Part shown: in pieces, positions 36,517 through 44,128 of the stretch
Layout: every line of letters starts with the position of its first letter
Position numbering within the stretch: position 1 is the first letter of the stretch
Assembly (NCBI RefSeq): GCF_002933395.1
Contig: NZ_PKFN01000011.1
Span: forward strand, 1-64,000
Direction: 5' to 3'
DNA: 64,000 nucleotides
Source of the DNA: Yoonia maritima
GTDB taxonomy: Bacteria; Pseudomonadota; Alphaproteobacteria; Rhodobacterales; Rhodobacteraceae
Program-made: the position numbers and the translations under genes
The notes under the pieces: generated by a model
What the model saw: the letters and a program-made list of their open reading frames with translations, nothing else
What the model was told of the DNA's origin: nothing
Databases searched by the model: none

Positions 36517-37174
36517 GAATGCGGTATCCTAGACCACGCTGTGTTTCGATCGCGACGCCCGATGCGTTCAGCTTTTTGCGCAGCCTCGCTATGTACAGCT
36601 CAATTGCATTCAGCCCAACATCCACATCATCAAAGGCAAACAGCCCGTCATAAAGGCGTTGCTTGCTAAGAACCTGACCTTGGCTACGCAGCAATAATCC
36701 CAATAACATCGCTTCGCGTCGGGTTAGGTCGACGGGGGTCCCGTCTAGGGTTGCGGCCAAGGTTGCGGGTGAAAACGATAGCGGTCCAAGTTGAACTTGA
36801 TCAGATTTTTGATCTGTTTCGCGTCGCACTAACGCGCGGATGCGGGCTTCTAATTCACGCTGATCAAAGGGTTTTACAAGGTAATCATCTGCCCCAAGGT
36901 CCAGCGCTGAAACACGATCATCTACGGAAAAAAGCGCAGTCAGCATCAGAACTGGTGTGCGATCATTTCTCTGTCGCAGCGACTGTAGCAATTCAGTTCC
37001 GTTACGGTCAGGAAGGTTGATATCAAGCACGATGGCGTCGTAGCTTTGCACAGCAAGGAAATCTTCTGCGGTCGCGTATGTGTCGGCCAAATCGCAAGCC
37101 ATGCCCGATTTGCCAAGACGGATCGCGATGGCCTCGGCCATGTCAGTTGCATCCTCGACTATTAAAACCCGCAT
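36503..37174 (-). CDS. tctD: TctD-like response regulator (OmpR family)
   Basis: 223 residues: receiver domain with acidic Glu7-Asp8, phospho-acceptor Asp51 in AIVLDINLPDRNG, Lys in YLVKPF, then a winged-helix trans_reg_C domain (~128-222, DLTRREAMLLGLLLRSQG and NAIELYIARLRKKL). It probably activates the divergent tctCBA operon; the 187-base gap between them holds unusual inverted repeats. First gene of tctD-tctE-binding protein. Confidence 0.92.
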   Translation of the reverse strand: MRVLIVEDATDMAEAIAIRLGKSGMACDLADTYATAEDFLAVQSYDAIVLDINLPDRNGTELLQSLRQRNDRTPVLMLTALFSVDDRVSALDLGADDYLVKPFDQRELEARIRALVRRETDQKSDQVQLGPLSFSPATLAATLDGTPVDLTRREAMLLGLLLRSQGQVLSKQRLYDGLFAFDDVDVGLNAIELYIARLRKKLNASGVAIETQRGLGYRIHASG

Positions 37175-37263
37175 TGGTGTTCCTTTCCCCCCAAGGTATG
37201 ATCACCGACCGCATTTTGTGGTGCGTGACAGGTTCATGACAGCTTGGCCTCCTATCCATTACT

Positions 37264-37335
37264 CATAGTCATTCGCGAGGAGACTGCAAATGCAGTGCGA
37301 ATGCTATGGCACCGGGCGGCCTTATGGCCCGGGTG
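37264..37335 (+). promoter_or_regulatory. Nested stem-loops in the tctC leader
   Basis: CATAGTCATTCGC (37264-37276) pairs, with one bulged T, with GCGAATGCTATG (37297-37308). Inside it ACTGCA-AA-TGCAGT (37283-37296) forms a second perfect stem, leaving GAGGAG as a side bulge. A further G+C-rich hairpin follows at 37310-37335 (around GGCC-TTAT-GGCC). It could be a regulatory leader RNA or contain TctD sites. Confidence 0.5.
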
Positions 37336-37361
37336 ATATATATGTGTGGAGGAGTTATCAC

Positions 37362-38351
37362 ATGATTTTCAAGGCAACCCGTATTGCTGTCACATCAGCA
37401 ATTTTTGGTGCGTCCGCGTTGGCCGCATCAGCACAGGGCTACACCCCAGAAAACGCAGAGTGCATTGCACCAGCTAACCCAGGCGGCGGTTGGGATTTTA
37501 CTTGCCGTCAAGTTGGACGTTCACTGCAAGAGCAGGACATTCTTGACCACACTATGCAGGTTGTGAACCTTGCTGGTGGTGGCGGTGGTGTTGCGTTTGC
37601 CGAAGTCGTTAACAAGCGTAGCGACGAAAACGACCTGATCGTTGCAGCATCTGCAGCTACAGCAACACGTTTGGCGCAGGGCGCGTACCCTGGCAACACA
37701 ATGGACGAAGTTCGCTGGTTGGCTGCAATCGGTGCTGACTATGGTGTTATTGCTGTTGCAGCAGATAGCGAAGTAGCTGATTTGCCAGCGCTTCTGGATA
37801 TGATCAAAAACGATCCAACATCGGTTTCTGTTGCTGGCGGTTCTGCCGTTGGTGGTTGGGATCACCTAAAGGTGCTGATCGCGGCTGATGCTTATGGTGT
37901 CGAAGACGTGCGTACCGTGAAATACATCGCATTTGATGGCGGCGGCGAAGCGGTAACGCAGTTGTTGGCGGGTTCTGTGCAGGCATTCACCGGCGATATT
38001 TCCGAAGCCAAAGGTTTCGTAGACAGCGGTGACATCCGTGTTCTTGCCGTCCTGTCACCAGAGCGTCTGGAAGGCGAATTCGCTGACTTCCCAACTGCGG
38101 TTGAGCAAGGCGTTGACGCGATTGGCGCAAACTGGCGCGGGTTCTACGCACCGGGCGACATGTCAGACGAAGCCTATGACGTTTGGGTTTCTAAGATTGC
38201 AGACCTCTATGCATCTGACGAATGGAAAGACATCATGGCAGCGAACGGCCTAGCGCCGCTTGATCTGCAAGGTGCTGCGTTTGAAGAATTTGTTTCTGGT
38301 TCTGTTGAGCAGATCCAGCAGATTTCTAAGGACATCGGCATCATCAAATAA
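37362..38351 (+). CDS. tctC: TctC-type tricarboxylate-binding protein
   Basis: 329 residues from the ATG at 37362, which has GGAGGAG 8 bases upstream and begins a clean Sec signal (MIFKATRIAVTSAIFGASALAASAQG). An in-frame ATG at 37290 also has a good GAGGAG site, so a form with 24 extra residues is possible. The mature part is a Bug/TctC fold: CIAPANPGGGWDFTCRQVGRSL, with the conserved GGxxD-type carboxylate loop, and VAGGSAVGGWDHLKVLIAA. It binds a di- or tricarboxylate in the periplasm for TctAB. A terminator-like hairpin separates it from tctB. Confidence 0.92.
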   Translation: MIFKATRIAVTSAIFGASALAASAQGYTPENAECIAPANPGGGWDFTCRQVGRSLQEQDILDHTMQVVNLAGGGGGVAFAEVVNKRSDENDLIVAASAATATRLAQGAYPGNTMDEVRWLAAIGADYGVIAVAADSEVADLPALLDMIKNDPTSVSVAGGSAVGGWDHLKVLIAADAYGVEDVRTVKYIAFDGGGEAVTQLLAGSVQAFTGDISEAKGFVDSGDIRVLAVLSPERLEGEFADFPTAVEQGVDAIGANWRGFYAPGDMSDEAYDVWVSKIADLYASDEWKDIMAANGLAPLDLQGAAFEEFVSGSVEQIQQISKDIGIIK

Positions 38352-38378
38352 CGGCCACTCATTGACCGTTCTTCCCCC

Positions 38379-38410
38379 GGGGGCGCTGTAACGGGCGCCC
38401 CCAACTTTTT
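38379..38410 (+). terminator. Intercistronic terminator-like hairpin between tctC and tctB
   Basis: GGGGGCGC (38379-38386) pairs with GCGCCCCC (38395-38402) over an 8-nt loop and is followed by AACTTTTT. This looks like a partial terminator that would lower tctBA expression relative to tctC. Confidence 0.75.
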
Positions 38411-38437
38411 AAGTACTCACCGCTACAGGAGATCCTC

Positions 38438-38869
38438 ATGAGTGATCGTATCTTTGGCGTTGTCGGTATCCTTCTTGCTGTTAGCTTTGCGTTCGCTGCG
38501 CTGGCCATCGAAGAAAGTTTCCTGTCTGACGCTGTTGGCCCAAAGGCCTTTCCCCTTATTGTTGCCGCGGTTCTTGGGATCAGTTCCCTTGTTATCGCTT
38601 TGAAACCGGACGCTGCCCCGGAATGGCCCAGCCTTGATCGGCTGGTCGAAATCGGTGCCGCCGCTGTTGTGATGGTTCTTTATGCTGAACTGTTACCCGT
38701 ATTGGGCTTTGTCATCGCGACCGCACTTGCCGCGACCTATCTGACTTGGCGTTTGGGTTCTGGCCCTATCGCTTCGGTCGTGACCGGGTTGGGCACGTCG
38801 GTTGGCATCTACGTTGTATTTCACCTTGTGCTGGGGCTTTCGCTCGCACGTGGTCCTCTTGGCTTTTAA
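38438..38869 (+). CDS. tctB: TctB-type small permease
   Basis: 143 residues with four membrane helices (about 6-26, 36-54, 72-92, 112-138), the TctB pattern including DAVGPKAFPLIVAAVLGISSL near the start. Small subunit of the tripartite tricarboxylate transporter. 12 bases before tctA. Confidence 0.88.
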   Translation: MSDRIFGVVGILLAVSFAFAALAIEESFLSDAVGPKAFPLIVAAVLGISSLVIALKPDAAPEWPSLDRLVEIGAAAVVMVLYAELLPVLGFVIATALAATYLTWRLGSGPIASVVTGLGTSVGIYVVFHLVLGLSLARGPLGF

Positions 38870-38881
38870 CGGAGACTGAAA

Positions 38882-40420
38882 ATGGAAACTTTTGCGTCTC
38901 TTGCCGATGGTTTTGCCATCGCGCTGACGTGGCAGAACATTCTGCTTGCGCTACTTGGGTGCTTTTTGGGTACGATTATGGGCGCCCTGCCGGGTCTTGG
39001 CCCATCAAATGGCGTGGCGATCCTGATCCCACTTGCGTTTACGCTTGGCCTTGGCGCCACGCCTTCGCTGATCTTGCTGACTTCGGTCTATTATGGGGCG
39101 ATGTACGGTGGGCGGATTTCGTCAATCCTGTTGAATATTCCCGGCGACGAACCTGCGATGATGACCTGTCTTGATGGCTATCCCATGGCACAAAAAGGCA
39201 TGGCAGGGCAGGCGCTGTCACTGTCTGGTATCGCGTCATTTGTCGGTGCGTTTTTTGCGACTTGGGGGCTGATCTTTCTTGCGCCGCAACTGGTGAAAAT
39301 CGCGCTATTGTTTGGTCCTGCTGAATATTTCGCGTTGTTCGCGCTGGCGTTTATGACGCTAGGCGGCGTGTCATCAACAAACCAAGCAAAGTCAGCATTC
39401 GCTGCTGCGCTGGGCCTTGGGCTTGCGATGATCGGCGTGGATACACAAACGGGCGTCCCACGTTTCACATTCGGCGAAGTCCACCTGTACGACGGTTTGG
39501 ATTTCCTAGTTGCGATCGTTGGGCTGTTTGCATTGTCCGAGGTGTTCATCTTTCTTGAAAAACGCCACGGCGCAGCCGATGCTGACAAGAAAAAGGTTAA
39601 AGTGGGTCGTTTGACACCGCCTTGGTCGATGATCAAACAGACGACACCAACCATGCTACGCAGCACTGGTTTGGGTTTCTTGGCAGGCGTTCTGCCAGGG
39701 GCAGGGGCATCGCTCGGGTCATTCATTTCCTATTCTATGGAAAAACGGCTGGTCGATAAGGACAAAACATTCGGCACAGGCGACCCACGTGGTATTGCTG
39801 CTCCAGAAGCAGGTAACAACGCCGCTGCCGGTGGTGCACTGGTGCCAATGCTGGCGCTGGGCGTGCCGGGTTCTGGTACGACGGCGGTGTTGCTGGCGGT
39901 TCTACTGTCACTGAACATCACGCCGGGTCCGCTGTTGTTTAGCCAAAACCCTGACGTTGTTTGGGGCCTGATTGCAGCGCTGTTCATTGCTAACTTTATG
40001 CTGCTGGCGATGAACATCCCAATGGTTGGCTTGTTCACTCGGGTGCTGATGGTGCCACCGCGCATCCTGATGCCTGTGGTCGCAATGGTTAGTTTCGTCG
40101 GTATCTACGGTATCTCAGGTTCATCGTTTGACCTGTTGGTGATGATTGGCTTTGGTATCATGGGCTGGGTCTTGCGTAAGCTGGACGTGCCGCTGGTGCC
40201 GATCATCTTGGGTACGCTGTTGGGCAACACGATGGAAAACAACCTGCGTCGCGCGATCACCATCTCAAACGGAGACTGGATGACCCTGATCGACAGCCCG
40301 CTGTCTATCGGCCTATGGGTGATCGCGATAATCGGCTTTATCCTACCGCTTGTTATTGGTCGCCGGGTAAAGGCACAAATGCACGCAAAAGCGGGCGAAG
40401 AAGGCACAATCTCGGATTAA
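38882..40420 (+). CDS. tctA: TctA-type large permease
   Basis: 512 residues, about twelve helices. Family hallmarks: GTIMGALPGLGPSNGVAILIPLAF near the N-terminus and the repeat-related GFLAGVLPGAGASLGSFISYSMEKRL in the middle, plus YGGRISSILLNIPGDEPAMMT. It is the translocation subunit driven by the membrane ion gradient. Last gene of tctCBA; a hairpin follows. Confidence 0.95.
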   Translation: METFASLADGFAIALTWQNILLALLGCFLGTIMGALPGLGPSNGVAILIPLAFTLGLGATPSLILLTSVYYGAMYGGRISSILLNIPGDEPAMMTCLDGYPMAQKGMAGQALSLSGIASFVGAFFATWGLIFLAPQLVKIALLFGPAEYFALFALAFMTLGGVSSTNQAKSAFAAALGLGLAMIGVDTQTGVPRFTFGEVHLYDGLDFLVAIVGLFALSEVFIFLEKRHGAADADKKKVKVGRLTPPWSMIKQTTPTMLRSTGLGFLAGVLPGAGASLGSFISYSMEKRLVDKDKTFGTGDPRGIAAPEAGNNAAAGGALVPMLALGVPGSGTTAVLLAVLLSLNITPGPLLFSQNPDVVWGLIAALFIANFMLLAMNIPMVGLFTRVLMVPPRILMPVVAMVSFVGIYGISGSSFDLLVMIGFGIMGWVLRKLDVPLVPIILGTLLGNTMENNLRRAITISNGDWMTLIDSPLSIGLWVIAIIGFILPLVIGRRVKAQMHAKAGEEGTISD

Positions 40421-40426
40421 GGTAAC

Positions 40427-40460
40427 GGTTTGGGCAGACGTGAAGATGGCTGCCCAAACC
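40427..40460 (+). terminator. Hairpin downstream of tctA
   Basis: Perfect 11-bp stem GGTTTGGGCAG (40427-40437) with CTGCCCAAACC (40450-40460), 6 bases after the tctA stop, in the gap between convergent genes. No T-run follows, so termination efficiency is uncertain. Confidence 0.6.
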
Positions 40461-40504
40461 ATTCCCTATCCGGATTTTGGCGGTCGCGAGCAGCCCTATG
40501 GGCC

Positions 40505-41368
40505 TTACTCTAGGATGCCGCGATCATGCTGGGCGATAGTCGGAGATTCGCGGGGGTCAATATCGTGCTTCTTTAAGAGTAAATCTAAATAGCTGTTTTC
40601 TGGTGGAATGCCGTCATACATAAATGCACAAAAGCGTTTGATAGGTGCCCAAAGGTGAATACAGCGTGTATCTTCGGTCAAATGATTGCGGGTCAGCATT
40701 GGGCGTTTTAGGAAAATCCTACGGTCGGCAAAATGGACAGGGTAATACACATCGGTACTACGTGCGTATTTGTTTTCGCCAGTCTGTCGCAAAAATGCGG
40801 TAACGCCAAGCGGCCCCCAAATACCCCATGGCATCTCTGAAACATGCATTGGGTTACCTGCGGCCGCACGCTCTTTTATGCCAACTAAACGTTTGCGAGG
40901 CAGCCATTCAGGGATGGGATACTCATCTCTCGTGAATTCAAGAAGCCCCTGCAGCGCCGGAGATTCACAAGGCATCCGCAAAATCGCCCCGTTGATCTGT
41001 CCTTCACCCTTCTCGCTCGAGCGCGTTTCGTAGCCGAACACATGACTTTCCCCACGAGGGAATGGTCGCACCGAATATACATCTGTATCAACGTAAATGA
41101 TGTCAGGGTCTTTCGCTATCATGTGGAAACGGAAAAGATCCGAGAATAAAGCAACGCTGCCAGATTTCTCATGAGTAATGAACCTGTCTGTCGGCAGAAC
41201 TGCATTAGCATCGCGAACTTCGACACCCTCAGGAATGCCTTTAACTTCACCATACGTATACAGAATCGTTTGGTGTCCTTGGTCAATGAATGATTTGAGG
41301 CACAACTGTTCAAGCCATGTAAGCGAACCGCCAATCCAAAGTGCGCCAACTGGAGGAAGATCGGCCAT
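40505..41368 (-). CDS. GT32-like glycosyltransferase (DXD sugar-binding type)
   Basis: 287 residues with the pattern of capsular/eukaryote-like DXD glycosyltransferases: ALWIGGSLTWLEQLCLKSFIDQGHQTILYTYG at the N-terminus, SDLFRFHMIAKDPDIIYVDTDVY with the metal-binding Asp94-x-Asp96, and GQINGAILRM. It would transfer a sugar from a nucleotide donor to an unknown acceptor, probably a surface glycan or lipid. No membrane helix. Divergent from another glycosyltransferase gene 154 bases away. Confidence 0.78.
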   Translation of the reverse strand: MADLPPVGALWIGGSLTWLEQLCLKSFIDQGHQTILYTYGEVKGIPEGVEVRDANAVLPTDRFITHEKSGSVALFSDLFRFHMIAKDPDIIYVDTDVYSVRPFPRGESHVFGYETRSSEKGEGQINGAILRMPCESPALQGLLEFTRDEYPIPEWLPRKRLVGIKERAAAGNPMHVSEMPWGIWGPLGVTAFLRQTGENKYARSTDVYYPVHFADRRIFLKRPMLTRNHLTEDTRCIHLWAPIKRFCAFMYDGIPPENSYLDLLLKKHDIDPRESPTIAQHDRGILE

Positions 41369-41522
41369 AGTGTTACCCTGTCACATAATAGTTAAATTCG
41401 AGAATAATCTCTAGCCGAAGATCGATTTTGTCACAAGAAGCTTGCCTGCGGTCGCTGTTGCAATGTTTGAAAGCTACTTGATGCAGGGTAGCAAAGATGG
41501 GACAACCTCCTGACTTTGGTAA

Positions 41523-42578
41523 ATGAATAGGTGCATGGTGGATAAGGAACGCTTTCTCGTTGTGACGACAATGAAGAATGAAGGGCCGTTCATGCTTGAA
41601 TGGATCGCTTTTAACCGTGCGATCGGTTTTGATGATTTCATAATTTACACCAACAGCTGCGATGACGGTACAGATGCAATTGCGATGCGTTTGGAGGAGT
41701 TGGGACTTGCTGCGCATATCGACAACAACAAGCGAAAAATCGGCCGGAACGGAAATGAATTGTCCCCCCAATTGGCGGCGCTGCGCTTGGCGCCGCGGCA
41801 TGAAAAATACGCCGCAGCGGATTGGGTCATCTGTGCTGACGTTGATGAGTTTCTGAATATTCGTTGCGGGACATCATTGCCAGATTTGGTAAACGCGAGC
41901 GGCCCTGCGGATGCGATTTCGATCTGCTGGAAGCTGTTTGGAAATGATACGCGCCGTAACTATGAAGACGTCCCAATTACCGAACAGTTCTTTGGATGCG
42001 CACCTGAAGACAAGATCAACATCTATCGCGAAGCGGGTGTGAAAACCCTGTTCCGGAATAATGGGGCATTTGAACGCATGGGGGTACATCGCCCGCGCGT
42101 TAAAAACCACAAATCGTCTGATCCAAACCTGAAGCCAGTCTTTGATGGGATCACATGGCGTGATGCGGGCGGCAACACCACAGACCCAAGCCAGATTTCA
42201 TGGCGTACATGGAAAGGCTTTAAACATGATCATGCGCGTCTGCATCACTATGCCGTGCGCAGTGCAGACAGCTTTTTGGTAAAACGTGATCGGGGTCGTA
42301 CCAACCATGTGAATATGGATCAGGGGCAAGAATACTTTGACGCTATGAATGCGAACTATGAACGTGATTACAGCATCTTAAACCATGTGCCCGGCATGTT
42401 GACCGAGCTGGCAAAGCTGAAATCTGACAAAGTCCTGAACGATCTGCACGCTGCCGCCGTTGAATGGCACCGCGCCAAAATTGCGGACATTAAGTCGCGG
42501 GACGATTGGGGTGATTTTATCGAGATGACCTATAACCATAGTGGGCAGGCCCGCAGCGCAGAAAAACCCAAGGATTAG
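41523..42578 (+). CDS. Family 2/92-type glycosyltransferase
   Basis: 351 residues. The N-terminus LVVTTMKNEGPFMLEWIAFNRAIGFDDFIIYTN with CDDGTD and then WVICADVDEFLNI is the pattern of bacterial GT92/Glyco_tranf_2_4 proteins; the Asp-x-Asp of ADVDE binds the metal and donor. The C-terminal region has HHYAVRSADSFLVKRDRG, common in this group. Target unknown, likely extracellular polysaccharide. ATG at 41523 has no clear ribosome binding site; ATG at 41535 with AGG nearby is possible. It ends 12 bases before the convergent FAD oxidoreductase. Confidence 0.78.
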   Translation: MNRCMVDKERFLVVTTMKNEGPFMLEWIAFNRAIGFDDFIIYTNSCDDGTDAIAMRLEELGLAAHIDNNKRKIGRNGNELSPQLAALRLAPRHEKYAAADWVICADVDEFLNIRCGTSLPDLVNASGPADAISICWKLFGNDTRRNYEDVPITEQFFGCAPEDKINIYREAGVKTLFRNNGAFERMGVHRPRVKNHKSSDPNLKPVFDGITWRDAGGNTTDPSQISWRTWKGFKHDHARLHHYAVRSADSFLVKRDRGRTNHVNMDQGQEYFDAMNANYERDYSILNHVPGMLTELAKLKSDKVLNDLHAAAVEWHRAKIADIKSRDDWGDFIEMTYNHSGQARSAEKPKD

Positions 42579-42590
42579 TCACAAGGCGCA

Positions 42591-43958
42591 CTAATGCACG
42601 CGCACGCCTTGTGACTTTATTATTTTTTGCACCGCCGCGATATCGATATGCGCGAAATCGCAATCGTTTTTGACTGACCAAGCGGCTGCGACGCCCGCGC
42701 CTTGTCCCGAGACAGCGCAACAGGCCATGTTCCGGGTCGCAGCATGTGCAATCCGATCTCCGCCGATAGCACGCCCCGCGACAATCAGGTTTTTAACGCC
42801 TTTTGGTAACATCGACCGATAGGGGATTTGCATGTAGCGGCCCGTGGTCGGAATGATCAAAACACCATACCCGTCGATGAACTCTGGATAGATACCGATA
42901 CTGTCGTCAAACCGTCCTTCGTGGCGCGCATCGCTTTCGGTCATATTATACACTGCGTCGATCTTGCGAGTGTCGCGGATACCAATCGACATACCGAAAT
43001 TACGTAGCCGCATTGCGGTGCAGCCGGGTGTGTAGTGGCGAAGCGCATCGATGGCGAGCATGGCTTGCTTGCGCCCTTCGATTTCAAATTTGGTCATACT
43101 GTCGGGGTCTGTGCCATCACAACCCGCAAGATGTACAAGGTTCATATACGTCATTTCGCCGCTATCATGTACTGCGCCCCACGTGCCGCCAATGGTATTC
43201 AGGTGGGCGGGGATGATGCCGTCGTTGATTGCTTGGGCAAATGGTTTAGCAAGAAAGGGGGAAAACATTTCGTCTGATTTACCGTCAGATTCGACCTGCC
43301 ACTCGCCAGTCGACCAATCACGATAAGTTTGCGGGTCAGATTTAACACCCGCCATAAACGCGGCCTTATCGACGCCTGCGACGTGAAACATGACGCTGGC
43401 GGCTTGCATATCTTCGACCGGGGTTTTGATGGTTGGTGCGCCTGCACGTTGTGCAATATCTGCATCGCCTGTCGCATCAATCACGCGTCTGGCGAGGATG
43501 GCTTCGCGACCAGATTTTGATTCAACGATCACACCTATAATGCAGTTCGCCTCCATGATCGGCGCAACGAATTGACGGTGTAGCATGGGGTGAATGCCGG
43601 CCTCTTCGATCAGCTTGTCAGCGACAAGCTTAAAACCTTCGCTATCCAATTCGTAGCTAAGTGATTGGCTTTCAGGAACTGCGGCGCCCATGGTTTTGGC
43701 GCGTTCTTCGAACTCCCGGCCGATGCCACCTGCCTCGACCGTGGCTTCGTGCCGGTACCATGCGAAACCTTCAACACCGACGACTGTGATGTTGCCACCG
43801 AAGCAACCGAACCGTTCAAGTAGGGTCACATCAACCCCACAACGCGCAGCGGCCAATGCCGCGGCTAAACCTCCGGGTCCAGAGCCAACCACCAATACAT
43901 CCGTCGTATGAATGACGGGTGTTTTGCGGGCGGGTTCGGTGATTGTTTTGCAGGGCAA
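42591..43958 (-). CDS. FAD-dependent oxidoreductase (FAD_oxidored family)
   Basis: 455 residues from a TTG at 43958, supported by AGAGG 6 bases upstream; another TTG at 43988 gives a longer frame without such a site. The Rossmann motif VLVVGSGPGGLAAALAAARCGVDVTLLERFGCFGGN binds FAD; the CFGGN turn is typical of PF12831 proteins related to HdrA/tricarballylate-type dehydrogenases. VIDATGDADIAQRAGAPT and GRAIGGDRIAHAATRNMACCAVSGQGAGVAAAW complete the FAD site. Reaction unknown. Stands alone between a convergent glycosyltransferase and the RND pump genes. Confidence 0.85.
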   Translation of the reverse strand: MPCKTITEPARKTPVIHTTDVLVVGSGPGGLAAALAAARCGVDVTLLERFGCFGGNITVVGVEGFAWYRHEATVEAGGIGREFEERAKTMGAAVPESQSLSYELDSEGFKLVADKLIEEAGIHPMLHRQFVAPIMEANCIIGVIVESKSGREAILARRVIDATGDADIAQRAGAPTIKTPVEDMQAASVMFHVAGVDKAAFMAGVKSDPQTYRDWSTGEWQVESDGKSDEMFSPFLAKPFAQAINDGIIPAHLNTIGGTWGAVHDSGEMTYMNLVHLAGCDGTDPDSMTKFEIEGRKQAMLAIDALRHYTPGCTAMRLRNFGMSIGIRDTRKIDAVYNMTESDARHEGRFDDSIGIYPEFIDGYGVLIIPTTGRYMQIPYRSMLPKGVKNLIVAGRAIGGDRIAHAATRNMACCAVSGQGAGVAAAWSVKNDCDFAHIDIAAVQKIIKSQGVRVH

Positions 43959-44069
43959 AATAGGCCTCTTTGGTTGGTGACGATACAATGATCATCATTT
44001 CCGCATGCGCTAGTAGGTCCACAATTATGGAATTGGGCACGCCAGATTGGGCGTATATGTATTTTTAGA

Positions 44070-44109
44070 TGGTTTGCACTGATAAACAAATGCGTATCAG
44101 TGCAAACCA
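44070..44109. repeat. 15-bp inverted repeat downstream of the RND pump gene
   Basis: TGGTTTGCACTGATA (44070-44084) and TATCAGTGCAAACCA (44095-44109), perfect arms, 10-nt loop, 20 bases beyond the RND stop codon. It lacks a T-run on either strand; it may be a terminator-like end, or an operator for the next gene. Confidence 0.7.
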
Positions 44110-44128
44110 GTCCTATGTCCGTGAGCGG

